Positions 33,566 through 43,384 of a stretch of DNA of 64,000 nucleotides are shown piece by piece (position 1 is the first letter of the stretch; every line of letters starts with the position of its first letter). A program made the translations under genes and the position numbers. Origin of the DNA: Streptomyces sp. 2131.1 (GTDB lineage: Bacteria; Actinomycetota; Actinomycetes; Streptomycetales; Streptomycetaceae); the NCBI RefSeq assembly GCF_900105515.1, contig NZ_FNSY01000001.1, forward strand, positions 3,162,001 through 3,226,000, given 5' to 3'. The notes beneath the pieces were generated by a model, which searched no databases, was not told the origin of the DNA, and saw only the letters and a list, made by a program, of their open reading frames with translations.

Positions 33566-34347
33566 GTTCCCTGCTGCTCCTGACCAACGCCCTCCAGCCG
33601 TCCACGGAGGTGCTTCCCGCGCTCGGCCTCCTGCTGCACAGCGTGCGCGTCGCGCCCGCCGAGGGCCCCGCGCTCGTCGACACCCCCGGTGCCGACGTCA
33701 TCCTCGTGGACGGGCGCCGCGACCTGCCCCAGGTCCGCTCCCTGTGCCAGCTGCTGCGGTCCACCGGACCCGGCTGTCCGCTGATCCTCGTCGTCACTGA
33801 GGGCGGCCTCGCGGCCGTCACCGCGGACTGGGGCATCGACGACGTACTGCTGGACACGGCCGGCCCCGCCGAAGTCGAGGCGCGGCTGCGTCTGGCGACC
33901 GGGCGGCAGCAGATCACCGCCGACGACTCCCCGATGGAGATCCGCAACGGTGATCTCTCCGTCGACGAGGCGACGTACAGCGCGAAACTCAAGGGCCGGG
34001 TCCTCGACCTCACCTTCAAGGAATTCGAACTGCTCAAATACCTCGCCCAGCACCCGGGCCGGGTCTTCACCCGCGCCCAGTTGCTCCAGGAGGTCTGGGG
34101 CTACGACTACTTCGGCGGTACGCGCACGGTCGACGTGCACGTACGGCGGCTGCGCGCCAAGCTCGGCCCCGAGCACGAGTCGCTGATCGGTACCGTGCGC
34201 AACGTGGGTTACCGGTTCGTCGCTCCGGAGAAGGTCGAGCGGGCGGCGGAAGAGGCCAAGGCGGCCGCGCGAGAGGTCACCCGTTCGGAGCAGTCTCGCA
34301 TCGTGGACGTTCCGGAAGAAGCCCCGGTCCGGCCCGCCAAGAGGTAG
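33562..34347 (+). CDS. glnR: global nitrogen regulator GlnR
   Basis: OmpR-family orphan response regulator controlling ammonium assimilation (glnA, glnII, amtB, nir). The 261 residues start [20 protein letters not shown]. The receiver keeps Asp50 ([11 protein letters not shown]) but lacks the acidic pair at its start (Asn9, Ala10 instead), so classical phosphorylation is unlikely. The winged helix runs [20 protein letters not shown] to [12 protein letters not shown] charged Ala/Glu tail follows. I recall it as SCO4159. An overlapping leader ORF precedes it; PhoP represses glnR in S. coelicolor. Confidence 0.96.
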   Translation: MSSLLLLTNALQPSTEVLPALGLLLHSVRVAPAEGPALVDTPGADVILVDGRRDLPQVRSLCQLLRSTGPGCPLILVVTEGGLAAVTADWGIDDVLLDTAGPAEVEARLRLATGRQQITADDSPMEIRNGDLSVDEATYSAKLKGRVLDLTFKEFELLKYLAQHPGRVFTRAQLLQEVWGYDYFGGTRTVDVHVRRLRAKLGPEHESLIGTVRNVGYRFVAPEKVERAAEEAKAAAREVTRSEQSRIVDVPEEAPVRPAKR

Positions 34348-34371
34348 TTCCATCCGCGTAGACTGCCGCGC

Positions 34372-35418
34372 GTGGCCAAGGTGACGCGGGACGATGTGGC
34401 GAGACTGGCGGGGACGTCGACCGCAGTGGTCAGTTACGTCATCAACAACGGACCCCGGCCGGTCGCCCCGGCCACGCGCGAGCGGGTGCTCGCCGCGATC
34501 AAGGAGCTGGGCTACCGGCCCGACCGGGTCGCCCAGGCCATGGCCTCGCGGCGGACCGATCTCATAGGGATGATCGTGCCCGACGCCCGGCAGCCGTTCT
34601 TCGCGGAGATGGCGCACGCGGTCGAACAGGCCGCCGCCGAGCGCGGGAAAATGGTCCTCGTCGGCAACTCCGACTACCGCGACGAGCGCGAGGTCCACTA
34701 CCTGCGGGCCTTCCTCGGCATGCGGGTCTCCGGCCTGATCCTCGTCAGCCAGGGCCCCAGCGAGCGCGCGGCGGCGGAGATAGAGGCGTGGGACGCCCGG
34801 GTGGTGCTGCTGCACGAGCGGCCCGAGGCGATCGACGACGTCGCGGTCGTCACGGACGACATCGGCGGCGCCCAGCTCGCCACCCGACACCTCCTCGAAC
34901 ACGGCAACGCGTACGTGGCCTGCCTCGGCGGTACGGAGGAGACCCCGGCCGTCGGCGACCCGGTCGCGGACCACGTGGAGGGCTGGCGCCGCGCGATGCA
35001 CGAGTCCGGCCGCTCCACCGAGGGCCGCCTCTTCCAGGCCCCGTACAACCGCTACGACGCCTACCGGGTGGCCCTGGAGCTGCTCTCCGGCCCCGACAGG
35101 CCGCCGGCCATCTTCTGCGCCACGGACGACCAGGCCATCGGCGTGCTGCGGGCCGCGCGCGAGCTGCGCATCGACGTACCGGGCGAGCTGGCGGTCGCGG
35201 GCTTCGACGACGTCAAGGAGGCCGGGCTGACCGATCCGCCGCTCACCACGGTCTTCTCGGACCGGCCGGCGATGGCCCGGGCGGCGGTGGACCTGGTCCT
35301 CGACGACTCGCTGCGGGTCTCGGGGTCGCGGCGGGAGCGGCTGAAGCAGTTCCCGTCGGCGCTGGTGGTCCGCCGCTCGTGCGGCTGCGGTGAGCCCGCG
35401 GGGCGCGCGCTTCCGTAA
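34372..35418 (+). CDS. LacI family transcriptional regulator
   Basis: A 348-residue repressor with a GTG start 25 bases after glnR. The N-terminal HTH (residues 1-55, [37 protein letters not shown]) and hinge helix are typical, and the periplasmic-binding-like effector domain contains the SLVIV-like [15 protein letters not shown] and AVAGFDDV strand. The C-terminus carries an unusual RRSCGCGEP. Effector unknown. It could be read from the glnR promoter. The next gene (HtrA) has its own upstream repeats. Confidence 0.9.
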   Translation: MAKVTRDDVARLAGTSTAVVSYVINNGPRPVAPATRERVLAAIKELGYRPDRVAQAMASRRTDLIGMIVPDARQPFFAEMAHAVEQAAAERGKMVLVGNSDYRDEREVHYLRAFLGMRVSGLILVSQGPSERAAAEIEAWDARVVLLHERPEAIDDVAVVTDDIGGAQLATRHLLEHGNAYVACLGGTEETPAVGDPVADHVEGWRRAMHESGRSTEGRLFQAPYNRYDAYRVALELLSGPDRPPAIFCATDDQAIGVLRAARELRIDVPGELAVAGFDDVKEAGLTDPPLTTVFSDRPAMARAAVDLVLDDSLRVSGSRRERLKQFPSALVVRRSCGCGEPAGRALP

Positions 35419-35468
35419 AGGGTCGCCCGGTGGCCCTTTATATCGGGCATACGAGGTTCTGCCGGGCT

Positions 35469-35501
35469 TCTCAGGGCGCCCTCACGCTCCTCTCATCTTG
35501 G
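35469..35501 (+). promoter_or_regulatory. TCTCA direct repeats upstream of HtrA gene
   Basis: Three 11-base units: TCTCAGGGCGC (35469-35479), CCTCACGCTCC (35480-35490), TCTCATCTTGG (35491-35501), with a further TCTCAT at 35510. The 11-base step is the helical period used by OmpR-family regulators. Bases TCTCAG recall MprA boxes. The neighbouring MprA-like regulator is the likely binder. Confidence 0.5.
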
Positions 35502-35519
35502 CCGGACAGTCTCATAGGC

Positions 35520-36659
35520 ATGACAGAGAGCCAGCGCCCGAGCGGCGAGTACCCGATGTACCCCTCGTACGGCAACGGCGACGCGGCCTACCCGCCGCCG
35601 CCGTCATACCAGCCCGTCCAGCCGGTTCCGATGGGCCCCGGGACCACCGTGTGGCCCGCCCCCGCCCCGGCCGACGCGCACTACGGCGGTGCCGGCGACG
35701 GCGGCGGTGACGGCCCGTACGGGCACGGCACCGCCGAACCGCCCGCCGCCCGGCGCCGCCTCCGCAAGCCGGTCGCGCTCCTCGCGGCGGTGGCCATCGC
35801 GGCGGCGATCGTCGGCGGCGGCACCGCCACGGTGATCGCGAAGCTCACGGACGGCGGCACCGCGACCACCGCCGGGGGCGGCGTCATCCCCGGCACCACC
35901 GTCTCGCAGAGCAGCAAAGGCACGGTGGCCGGTGTGGCCGCGGCCCTCGCGCCGACCATCGTGGAGATCGGCGCGACCTCCACGGCCGGGCAGTCGACCG
36001 GGTCCGGGGTGGTCATCACGTCGGACGGCGAGATCGTCACCAACAACCACGTCATCGCGGGCGCCTCCCAGATCAAGGTCACCCTGAGCACCGGCAAGAC
36101 GTACACCGCCGACGTCGTCGGCACCGACGCCGACAAGGACCTCGCGCTGATCAAGCTCCAGGGCGCGAGCGGCCTGAAGACGGCCACCCTGGGCGACTCC
36201 TCCAAGGTCGCCGTCGGCGACGAGGTCGTGGCGATCGGCTCGCCCGAGGGCCTGACCGGCACCGTCACCAGCGGCATCGTCTCCGCGCTCGACCGCGACG
36301 TCACCGTCGCCAAGGACGGCGACAGCGGCCAGGACCAGAGCCAGGGACAGGACCAGCAGGGTGGCGGCCGCCAGTGGCCCTTCGAGTTCGGCGGCCAGCA
36401 GTTCAACGGCAACACCGGCGAGTCCACCACCACGTACAAGGCGCTCCAGACCGACGCCTCCCTCAACCCGGGCAATTCCGGCGGCGCGCTGATCAACATG
36501 GACGGCGAGATCATCGGCATCAACTCGGCCATGTACTCGGCGAGCTCGGCGAGCGGTGGGAGCAGCTCCACCGCGGGCAGCGTCGGCCTCGGCTTCGCGA
36601 TCCCGGTCAACACCCTGAAGGCCGACCTCGACACCCTGCGCGCCGGCAACGGCTCCTGA
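35520..36659 (+). CDS. membrane-anchored HtrA-like serine protease
   Basis: A 379-residue protein. A Pro/Tyr/Gly-rich cytosolic N-terminus (1-78) leads to a membrane helix (about 84-107) and an extracytoplasmic trypsin-like domain with catalytic His177 (VTNNHVIAG), Asp207 (TDADKDLALIKL) and Ser320 (SLNPGNSGGALIN). A Gln/Gly insert lies at 268-300. There is no PDZ domain after the protease, unlike most HtrA proteins. Followed by an MprAB-like two-component system, as pepD is in Mycobacterium; probably an envelope-stress protease. Confidence 0.9.
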   Translation: MTESQRPSGEYPMYPSYGNGDAAYPPPPSYQPVQPVPMGPGTTVWPAPAPADAHYGGAGDGGGDGPYGHGTAEPPAARRRLRKPVALLAAVAIAAAIVGGGTATVIAKLTDGGTATTAGGGVIPGTTVSQSSKGTVAGVAAALAPTIVEIGATSTAGQSTGSGVVITSDGEIVTNNHVIAGASQIKVTLSTGKTYTADVVGTDADKDLALIKLQGASGLKTATLGDSSKVAVGDEVVAIGSPEGLTGTVTSGIVSALDRDVTVAKDGDSGQDQSQGQDQQGGGRQWPFEFGGQQFNGNTGESTTTYKALQTDASLNPGNSGGALINMDGEIIGINSAMYSASSASGGSSSTAGSVGLGFAIPVNTLKADLDTLRAGNGS

Positions 36660-36731
36660 GGCGTGCGGGGCTGAGAAACTGGGCCCGCCGCGCCCCGGCC
36701 CCGTACCGAAAGAGAAGAGGACGAGACAGCG

Positions 36732-37460
36732 ATGAGCCCCGCCGAAGACGATCCCCAGCGCATCCTGATCGTCGACGACGAGCCCGCCGTGCGCGAGGCC
36801 CTGCAACGCAGCCTCGCGTTCGAGGGGTACGGCACCGAGGTCGCCGTCGACGGACTCGACGCGCTCGCCAAGGCGGAGTCGTACGCCCCCGACCTCATCG
36901 TCCTGGACATCCAGATGCCCCGCATGGACGGCCTGACCGCCGCGCGCCGCATCCGCTCCACGGGCGCCACCACACCCATCCTGATGCTCACGGCCCGGGA
37001 CACCGTCGGCGACCGCGTCACCGGACTCGACGCGGGCGCCGACGACTACCTGGTCAAGCCCTTCGAACTGGACGAGCTGTTCGCCCGCATCCGCGCGCTG
37101 CTGCGCCGCAGCTCGTACGCGGCCGCCGCGGGCCCCGTCCCCGACGACAACGTGCTCTCCTTCGCCGACCTGCGCATGGACCTGGCGACCCGCGAGGTCA
37201 TGCGCGGCAACCGGCGCGTGGAGCTGACCCGTACCGAGTTCACCCTCCTGGAGATGTTCCTCGCGCACCCGCGCCAGGTCCTGACCCGCGAGCAGATCCT
37301 CAAGGCCGTCTGGGGCTTCGACTTCGAGCCGAGCTCCAACTCCCTGGACGTGTACGTGATGTACCTGCGCCGCAAGACGGAGGCCGGCGGCGAACCGCGC
37401 CTCGTCCACACGGTGCGCGGCGTGGGGTACGCGCTGCGCGCGGGCGGGGGCGAGGGGTGA
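36732..37460 (+). CDS. OmpR-family response regulator (MprA-like)
   Basis: A 242-residue regulator: receiver with Asp15-Asp16 and phospho-acceptor Asp59 ([13 protein letters not shown]), the switch Thr in MLTARD, Lys in YLVKPFEL, then a winged-helix DNA-binding domain ([44 protein letters not shown]). ATG at 36732. It overlaps the kinase gene by GTGA. Together with the HtrA-like protease upstream it matches the MprAB-PepD envelope stress arrangement of Mycobacterium. Confidence 0.92.
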   Translation: MSPAEDDPQRILIVDDEPAVREALQRSLAFEGYGTEVAVDGLDALAKAESYAPDLIVLDIQMPRMDGLTAARRIRSTGATTPILMLTARDTVGDRVTGLDAGADDYLVKPFELDELFARIRALLRRSSYAAAAGPVPDDNVLSFADLRMDLATREVMRGNRRVELTRTEFTLLEMFLAHPRQVLTREQILKAVWGFDFEPSSNSLDVYVMYLRRKTEAGGEPRLVHTVRGVGYALRAGGGEG

Positions 37461-38863
37461 CGGGCCCGCTGCGCCGGTTCCGCGCGCTGCCCCTGCGCTC
37501 CCGGCTGGCCCTGCTGGTCGCCACGGCGGTCGCGGTGGCGGTGGCGGCGGTTGCGGTGGCGTGCTGGTTCGTGACGCGGGAGCAGTTGGAGAAGCAGCAG
37601 GACAGGGCGTTGCGCGGCGCCAACGTCGACGCGCGGTATCTGACCAACCTGTACGACTACTGCCGCGGGGCCAGCCAGATCCTGCCCCAGCCCTACACAG
37701 GGCTCACCGTCCAGCTCATCGACGACCAGGGCACGATCTGCGTCGCCCCCGGCTCCTCCAAGCTCCCCGTGAGCCAGGCAGACCTCGCCGTGGTCACCCA
37801 CGACCGCCGGGACGCCCTGCGCACGGTGAAGGATGCGAACGGCGTCGAGATGCGCGTGTACACCGCTCCCGTGAAGGGCCCCATCGACCTCGCCGTCTCC
37901 ATCGCCCGCCCCATGAGCGAGATCGACAAACCCCTCTCCACCCTCGCCTGGGTCCTCCTCCTCGTCAGCGGCATCGGCGTCGTCGGCGCCGGCGCCGCCG
38001 GTCTCTGGGTCGCCCGCTCCGGCCTGCGCCCCGTCGACGAGCTGACCGAGGCCGTCGAGCACGTGGCCCGGACCGAGGACCTGACCGTCCGCATCCCGGT
38101 CGAGGGCGAGGACGAGATCGCCCGGCTGTCCCGTTCGTTCAACTCGATGACCGCGTCCCTGGCGACCTCCCGCGACCGGCAGGCGCAGCTCATCGCGGAC
38201 GCCGGGCACGAGCTGCGCACCCCGCTCACTTCGCTCCGCACCAACGTGGAGCTGCTCGCCCGCAGCGACGAGACGGGCCGGGCGATCCCGCCGGACGACC
38301 GCAGGGCGCTGATGTCCTCGGTGAAGGCGCAGATGACGGAGCTGGCCGCGCTCATCGGCGACCTCCAGGAGCTGGCCCGCCCGGACGCCGCCCAGCCGGG
38401 CCCGCTCCAGGTGGTGGCCCTGCACGACATCACCCGGGCCGCGCTCCACCGCGCCCGGCTGCGCGGCCCCGAGCTGACGATCACGGAGGACCTGGCCCCC
38501 TGGTACGTACGCACCGAACCGGCGGCCCTCGAACGGGCGATCGTCAACGTCCTTGACAACGCGGTGAAGTTCAGCCCGTCCGGCTCCACGATCGACGTGG
38601 TGCTGCACCGGGGCCGGCTCACGGTCCGGGACCACGGCCCGGGGATCCCCGCCGACGAACTCCCCCACGTCTTCGAACGCTTCTGGCGCTCCCCGTCCGC
38701 CCGCCAGCTCCCCGGCTCGGGCCTCGGCCTGTCGATCGTGGCCCGTACGGTCCAGCAGTCGGGCGGCGACATCACCCTGTCCCCGGCCGAGGGCGGCGGC
38801 ACGGAGGCGTCGATCACCCTCCCGGGAGCGCCCCAGCCCCCGCCGGGCGCCCCGCAGGAGTAG
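37457..38863 (+). CDS. sensor histidine kinase (MprB-like)
   Basis: A 468-residue membrane kinase. Two transmembrane segments (about 17-38 and 163-184) flank a 120-residue sensor domain; HAMP follows ([17 protein letters not shown]). The H box [18 protein letters not shown] has His251; N box [14 protein letters not shown] boxes DHGPGIP and [15 protein letters not shown] start overlapping the regulator stop (GTGA). A Pro-rich tail ends the protein. Senses an unknown envelope signal. Confidence 0.92.
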   Translation: MTGPLRRFRALPLRSRLALLVATAVAVAVAAVAVACWFVTREQLEKQQDRALRGANVDARYLTNLYDYCRGASQILPQPYTGLTVQLIDDQGTICVAPGSSKLPVSQADLAVVTHDRRDALRTVKDANGVEMRVYTAPVKGPIDLAVSIARPMSEIDKPLSTLAWVLLLVSGIGVVGAGAAGLWVARSGLRPVDELTEAVEHVARTEDLTVRIPVEGEDEIARLSRSFNSMTASLATSRDRQAQLIADAGHELRTPLTSLRTNVELLARSDETGRAIPPDDRRALMSSVKAQMTELAALIGDLQELARPDAAQPGPLQVVALHDITRAALHRARLRGPELTITEDLAPWYVRTEPAALERAIVNVLDNAVKFSPSGSTIDVVLHRGRLTVRDHGPGIPADELPHVFERFWRSPSARQLPGSGLGLSIVARTVQQSGGDITLSPAEGGGTEASITLPGAPQPPPGAPQE

Positions 38864-39103
38864 CCGCATCGGAAAGAGGACGCAGGTGTCCAGGGCCACG
38901 CACTGCACATCGTTCCGTATGACTCGGATGCCATGACGGCCCGGCCGCCGCAGCGAACCGCATCCTCGGCCGGTTCGATCAGCTCGTCGAGGCCCCGGCT
39001 CCTTCGGGAGCGCCGCTTCTCCTTGTACGCCGGCACGTCGGCCAGCAGCACTCTGCGGTGGCGCCCGGGCGGGAGTACGGCACCTCACCCTCAGGCGGAA
39101 AAC

Positions 39104-39144
39104 GGAGGGGCTGCGGGCCGGTCGAACCGGTCCGCAGCCCCTCC
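39104..39144. terminator. terminator between kinase and PI-PLC genes
   Basis: GGAGGGGCTGCGG near 39104-39116 pairs with CCGCAGCCCCTCC near 39132-39144, with further CCGGT/ACCGG pairing toward the loop. It lies just past the phospholipase stop and serves the convergent genes. Confidence 0.75.
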
Positions 39145-39161
39145 CCCCTCGCTGGGCCGGG

Positions 39162-40064
39162 TCAGGACGCCGGGTTGTGGCGGATCAGGGACTCCACGAG
39201 GCCGGAACGGGTAGCGGGGAAGTCCAGCGGCACGATGCCGAGGCCGGTCCAGCCGGCCGTCTCCGCCGAGTCCAGGAACGAGTGGACCTGCGGGTTCAGC
39301 CGGTCCGCGTTCCAGCGGGGCGGAAGCAGGGCCGCGGTGCTCACGTAGTTCATGAACAGCTTCCCGGGCCCGGCCGCCGCCCTGCGGAACTGGGCCTCGA
39401 TCTTGGGGTACTTGGCGAACGGCTCCGCCATGTAGTCGTCCTGGATGTCGAAGAGCGCCGGGTCGGCGTACCGCACCCCGGGCAGCCCGCCGTTGTCGGC
39501 GAGCAGCACCACCTTGCCGCGGGCCCCGCCCAGCGTGGGCAGCACGTCGCCGATGTGGAACAGCGGTCGCCAGCCCCTGTTGTCGAGGTAGTCGTCGAAG
39601 ACCGCCCGGAACGCCGCGTCGCTCTCCTCCGAGTACTCCTGCTTGACCCGCATCAGGACGGTCTCGGTCGGCCGCCCCGCCAGGAAGTCCCAGCAGGCAC
39701 CGAGGACGTCACCGAACATCAGGTTCTGGTACGAGGCCCCGTGGTGGATCGCGAAGGAGCCACCGGTGATCCGGCACCGTACGTCCAGGAAGCGCACCCC
39801 GCTGTTCAGCTGCTCCGCGATCGTGGTGTTCTGGCACTCCGTCCAGGGGCCGCCGTAGCGGGCACCGGAGTCGTGCGAGCCGGGGATCGTGAGGCGCTGG
39901 AGCGCGGTGCCGTCCGCGATGCCGCTCATCCAGTTCTGCACGGTGAGCGCCTTCGGCGCCGCCGCGCGGGCCGGTGCGGCGCCGACGAGGGCGGCGGCGG
40001 AGACGGCCAGCGCCCCGGTCAGGAAGTGTCTGCGGCTCGCGGTGTACGTACGCGTCTGGCCCAT
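39162..40064 (-). CDS. secreted phosphatidylinositol-specific phospholipase C
   Basis: A 300-residue secreted enzyme that cleaves phosphatidylinositol to diacylglycerol and inositol phosphate. The Tat-type signal has twin arginines (RRHFLTGALAVSAAALVGAA). The catalytic domain has the two family histidines: TIPGSHDSGARYGG and FAIHHGASYQ, plus DVRCRITGG and ETVLMRVKQEY. The start is MGQTRTYTASRR at 40064. Might release phosphate-rich head groups under starvation, but I see no PHO box. Confidence 0.9.
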   Translation of the reverse strand: MGQTRTYTASRRHFLTGALAVSAAALVGAAPARAAAPKALTVQNWMSGIADGTALQRLTIPGSHDSGARYGGPWTECQNTTIAEQLNSGVRFLDVRCRITGGSFAIHHGASYQNLMFGDVLGACWDFLAGRPTETVLMRVKQEYSEESDAAFRAVFDDYLDNRGWRPLFHIGDVLPTLGGARGKVVLLADNGGLPGVRYADPALFDIQDDYMAEPFAKYPKIEAQFRRAAAGPGKLFMNYVSTAALLPPRWNADRLNPQVHSFLDSAETAGWTGLGIVPLDFPATRSGLVESLIRHNPAS

Positions 40065-40177
40065 GGGGTTGCCTCCGGCTGAGTGGGGGGTCGGGACCGG
40101 CCCGCGCATTATGTCCCGTACACGTCACGTGCGGAACAGGGCCGAGGACGCAGCGCCCGCACGCGGCGCGGAAACGA

Positions 40178-40219
40178 CGGATGCGCGGGCCGGGGCAGCC
40201 GCCCCGGCCCGCGCATCCG
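40178..40219 (-). terminator. terminator after 5'-nucleotidase gene
   Basis: A perfect 19-base inverted repeat (40178-40196 with 40201-40219) with an AGCC loop, 19 bases past the nucleotidase stop on the minus strand. Confidence 0.88.
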
Positions 40220-40237
40220 CGTCCGCTCACATCCTGC

Positions 40238-42103
40238 TTACTGCACGATCGTGATCCGGTCCGTCGCCGGCGGGGCCAGCGGGGCCGAGGCCGTGGAGTG
40301 CGCGGCCAGGTAGGCGTTGAACAGGTCCAGGTCGGAGGCGCCGACGAGCTTGTTGGTGCCCTCGCCGAGCGCCGCGAAGCCGTCGCCGCCGCCCGCCAGG
40401 AACTCGTTCATCGCGACGCGGTACGTCTTGCCCGGGTCGATCGCCTCACCGTTCAGCTTGATCGTGTCGGTGACCACGCGAGCCGCGCCGGACTTCGTCA
40501 TGTCCAGCGTGTAGGTGAGGCCCTTCGAGACCTGGAGGATCTTCGGGCTGGCCTCGTTGGAGCCGCTGACCTGCTGCTGAAGCGCGCTGACGAGCTGCGC
40601 GCCGGTCAGGTCGACGACGTTCATCATGTTGGTGAACGGCTGCACGGTGAACGACTCTCCGTACGTGACGACACCGTCGCCCTCACTGCCGGAGGCCTTG
40701 TACACCAGGTCCGCGCGGATGCCGCCCGGGTTCATGAAGGCGACGACCGCCCCGCCCTTGTCCGCCGGGGCCAGGCCCTCCAGCTGGGCGTCGGCGATCA
40801 GGTCGCCGAGCGGCTTCTCCGGGGCCGTGGAGCCGCGGCCGTTGATGTCCGCCGAGATGTAACCCTGCGGCCGGTTCGAGATCGGCGCCGCGAGCGTGTT
40901 CCAGCGGGCGATCAGGTCCGTCATGTCCTTGGCCGGCTTCTGGTCCCGGCTGACGAGGTGGTTCGCGGAGACCGGGTTCTTCGGGGCCGGGCCGTGGTGC
41001 TTCGAGCCCTTCTTGCTGCTCCCCTTCACCGCCGTACGCACGATGTCGCCGGTACGGCGGTCGTACGTGAGCGTCGTGTCCGTGTACAGCCGGCCGAACG
41101 AGGCGGCCGACGTGACCAGGCGCGGGTTGCCCGCCGGGTCCGGGATGGTGCAGACGTACGCCTGGTGCGTGTGGCCCGTGACCAGCGCGTCCACCTTCGG
41201 CGTGATGCCCTTGGCGATGTCCGTGATCGGCCCGGAGATGCCGTCACCGGCGCCCGGGCTGTCGCAGTCGTAGTTGTACGACGCCGAGGCGGGCGCGCCG
41301 CCCTCGTGGATGAGCGCGACGATCGACTTCACGCCCTGGCGGTCCAGCTCCTTGGCGTACTTGTTGATCGTCTCGACCTCGTCGTGGAACTTCAGTCCCT
41401 TGACGCCGTTGGCCGTCACGATGTTCGGCGTGCCCTCCAGGGTCACCCCGATGAAGCCGATCTTGACGCCGTTCTTCTTCCACACCGTGTACGGCTTGAG
41501 GATCGGCTTCCCGGTCTTCTCGCTCGTCACGTTGGCGGCGAGGTACGGGAAGTCGGCGCCCTTGAACTTCTTGCCCTTCTCGTAGCACCCCTCGACCGGG
41601 TGGCAGCCGCCGTTCTGGAGGCGGGCCAGCTCGACGGCGCCCTCGTCGAACTCGTGGTTGCCGACGCTCGTCACGTCGAGGTCGATCTTGTTGAGCGCCT
41701 CGATGGTCGGCTCGTCGTGGAAGAGCCCCGACAGCAGCGGGCTCGCGCCGACCATGTCGCCGCCGGCCGCGGTGATCGAGTACGGGTGGCCCTCGCGGGC
41801 GGTGCGCAGCGAGGAGGCGAGGTACTCGACGCCTCCGGCCGGGATCGCCTTCGTCGTGCCGTCGGCCTGCGTCTCGGTGACCGTACCGGCCGAACCGGCC
41901 GGCGGCTCCAGGTTGCCGTGCAGGTCGTTGAAGGACAGCAGCTGTACGTCGACGGTCGAGGCCGGCGTGTGGTGCCCGTGGCCGTGGCCGCGCCCGTGTG
42001 CGCCGGCCGGCATGGCGGCGACCAGCGCGCCCATGGTGGCGAGACCGGCTGCGGCGGCGAGCACCCGCCGGGACGCGCGGTTCTTCTGCGGAGTCGCTGA
42101 CAT
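40238..42103 (-). CDS. secreted 5'-nucleotidase / metallophosphatase
   Basis: Releases phosphate from extracellular nucleotides. The 621-residue protein has a signal peptide, a His/Gly-rich stretch (AHGRGHGHGHH), then a calcineurin-like phosphatase domain with metal motifs LLSFNDLHGNLEP, GGDMVGASP, SVGNHEFDEG, ALIHEGG and VTGHTHQAY. The C-terminal substrate domain has FMNPGGIRADL, GESFTVQPFTN and LAGGGDGFAAL (UshA-type). Likely orthologue of SCO4152. Divergent from mshD. Only one isolated half-like PHO unit lies upstream, so PhoP control is not shown. Confidence 0.93.
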   Translation of the reverse strand: MSATPQKNRASRRVLAAAAGLATMGALVAAMPAGAHGRGHGHGHHTPASTVDVQLLSFNDLHGNLEPPAGSAGTVTETQADGTTKAIPAGGVEYLASSLRTAREGHPYSITAAGGDMVGASPLLSGLFHDEPTIEALNKIDLDVTSVGNHEFDEGAVELARLQNGGCHPVEGCYEKGKKFKGADFPYLAANVTSEKTGKPILKPYTVWKKNGVKIGFIGVTLEGTPNIVTANGVKGLKFHDEVETINKYAKELDRQGVKSIVALIHEGGAPASASYNYDCDSPGAGDGISGPITDIAKGITPKVDALVTGHTHQAYVCTIPDPAGNPRLVTSAASFGRLYTDTTLTYDRRTGDIVRTAVKGSSKKGSKHHGPAPKNPVSANHLVSRDQKPAKDMTDLIARWNTLAAPISNRPQGYISADINGRGSTAPEKPLGDLIADAQLEGLAPADKGGAVVAFMNPGGIRADLVYKASGSEGDGVVTYGESFTVQPFTNMMNVVDLTGAQLVSALQQQVSGSNEASPKILQVSKGLTYTLDMTKSGAARVVTDTIKLNGEAIDPGKTYRVAMNEFLAGGGDGFAALGEGTNKLVGASDLDLFNAYLAAHSTASAPLAPPATDRITIVQ

Positions 42104-42355
42104 CGGTCCCCTTGTGAGTTCAGCGGGTGGAAGTTCGAGCCGCAGCCTAGAGTCAACGCGCGTAGCGCGACAGATGTTTGGGGTTACGAACTGGTTGCCG
42201 ACCGGTCGGAACCGGGATCATTCACCCATCCGCGGGCGGGAGCCCCCGGGCCCGAGCGCCTGTTTTCAGCCGTCCGGCGATGGAGGACGGAACCGTCGCG
42301 CCGGACCGGGCAAGAGGCCGGGACCCCCGGGCCACAGGCCCGTACGCTCGGACAC

Positions 42356-43294
42356 ATGACGACAGACGCACCCCTCCCCGCCCCCGGACGCGAGATCCAG
42401 ACGCTCGACTCCCTCTCCCCCGACCAGGCCGCGGCCGTCTCCGACCTGCTCGCCGAGGCCGCTCGGTCCGACGGCCGGCAGGCCGTGTCGGAGCAGGGGC
42501 GGCTGCAACTGCGGGGCGGGGAGCGGGAGGGCGTACGGCACTTCCTGCTGTCCACCGGGGGCGTGCTCGCCGGATACGCGCAGCTGGAGGACACCGACCC
42601 CGTGGAGGCGCCGGCCGCCGAGCTGGTCGTCCACCCCGCGCACCGGGGCCACGGCCACGGCCGGGCGCTCGGGGCCGCCCTGCTCGCCGCCACCGGGAAG
42701 CGGCTGCGGGTGTGGGCGCACGGCGGGAAGGCCGCGGCGCGCCACCTCGCCCAGGTCCTCGGCCTCTCCCTGTTCCGGGAACTGCGCCAGCTGCGCCGCC
42801 CGTTGAGCCCGCTGAACCTCGCCGAGCCGGCCTTTCCGCCGGGCGTCACCGTGCGCACCTTCGTCCCGGGCGAGGACGACGCCGCCTGGCTCGCGGTGAA
42901 CCGCGCGGCGTTCGCCCATCACCCCGAGCAGGGCTCGCTGACCCAGCGCGACCTGGACGACCGCAAGGCGGAGCCCTGGTTCGACCCGAAGGGCTTCTTC
43001 CTGGCGGAGCGGGAGGACGGCGCGGGCTCCACCGAACTGATCGGCTTCCACTGGACGAAGGTGCACGCCGATGAACAACTCGGCGAGGTGTACGTGGTCG
43101 GCATCCGGCCCGACGCGCAGGGCGGCGGCCTCGGCAAGGCGCTCACCGCGACCGGGCTGCGCCACTTGGCCGCCGAGGGGCTGCCGACCGCGATGCTCTA
43201 CGTCGACGCGGACAACCCGGCGGCCCTCGCCGTGTACGAGCGGATGGGCTTCGTGACGCACGAGGTCGATCTGATGTACCGCACGGAGTCCTGA
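42356..43294 (+). CDS. mshD: mycothiol synthase MshD
   Basis: Last step of mycothiol synthesis: acetylates cysteinyl-glucosaminyl-inositol. The 312-residue protein holds two GNAT domains. The N-domain has VVHPAHRGHGHGRALGAALL and the active C-domain has VVGIRPDAQGGGLGKALTATGL with the acetyl-CoA loop and VDADNPAALAVYERMGF. ATG at 42356. Located far from mshA, as in other actinomycetes; divergent from the nucleotidase. Followed by a clear terminator. Confidence 0.95.
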   Translation: MTTDAPLPAPGREIQTLDSLSPDQAAAVSDLLAEAARSDGRQAVSEQGRLQLRGGEREGVRHFLLSTGGVLAGYAQLEDTDPVEAPAAELVVHPAHRGHGHGRALGAALLAATGKRLRVWAHGGKAAARHLAQVLGLSLFRELRQLRRPLSPLNLAEPAFPPGVTVRTFVPGEDDAAWLAVNRAAFAHHPEQGSLTQRDLDDRKAEPWFDPKGFFLAEREDGAGSTELIGFHWTKVHADEQLGEVYVVGIRPDAQGGGLGKALTATGLRHLAAEGLPTAMLYVDADNPAALAVYERMGFVTHEVDLMYRTES

Positions 43295-43313
43295 CCGCTC
43301 CTCAACTCTTCTC

Positions 43314-43339
43314 GGGGCGGCGTCGCTTGACGCCGCCCC
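43314..43339 (+). terminator. mshD terminator
   Basis: GGGGCGGCGTC (43314-43324) and GACGCCGCCCC (43329-43339): perfect 11-base stem, 4-base loop, followed by a short T-rich stretch, 20 bases past the mshD stop. Confidence 0.85.
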
Positions 43340-43350
43340 TTCCTTACGCC

Positions 43351-43380
43351 ACCCTTTCACTACTCAATTAGTGAAAGGGT
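43351..43380. promoter_or_regulatory. palindromic operator of GntR/YtrA operon
   Basis: ACCCTTTCACTA (43351-43362) and TAGTGAAAGGGT (43369-43380) are a perfect 12-base inverted repeat with a 6-base spacer. The right arm contains the ribosome site (GAAAGGG) of the GntR gene that starts at 43385, so a bound regulator would block the operon's expression. Confidence 0.75.
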
Positions 43381-43384
43381 GCAG

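Noticed and set aside
36374..38863. 829-codon frame spanning protease, regulator and kinase genes
   Set aside because: Only the last 468 codons form a kinase; the rest is a shadow of the two upstream genes.
42210..42232. Single ATTCACCCATC upstream of the nucleotidase and mshD
   Set aside because: One isolated unit on the mshD strand without a phased partner is not a PHO box.
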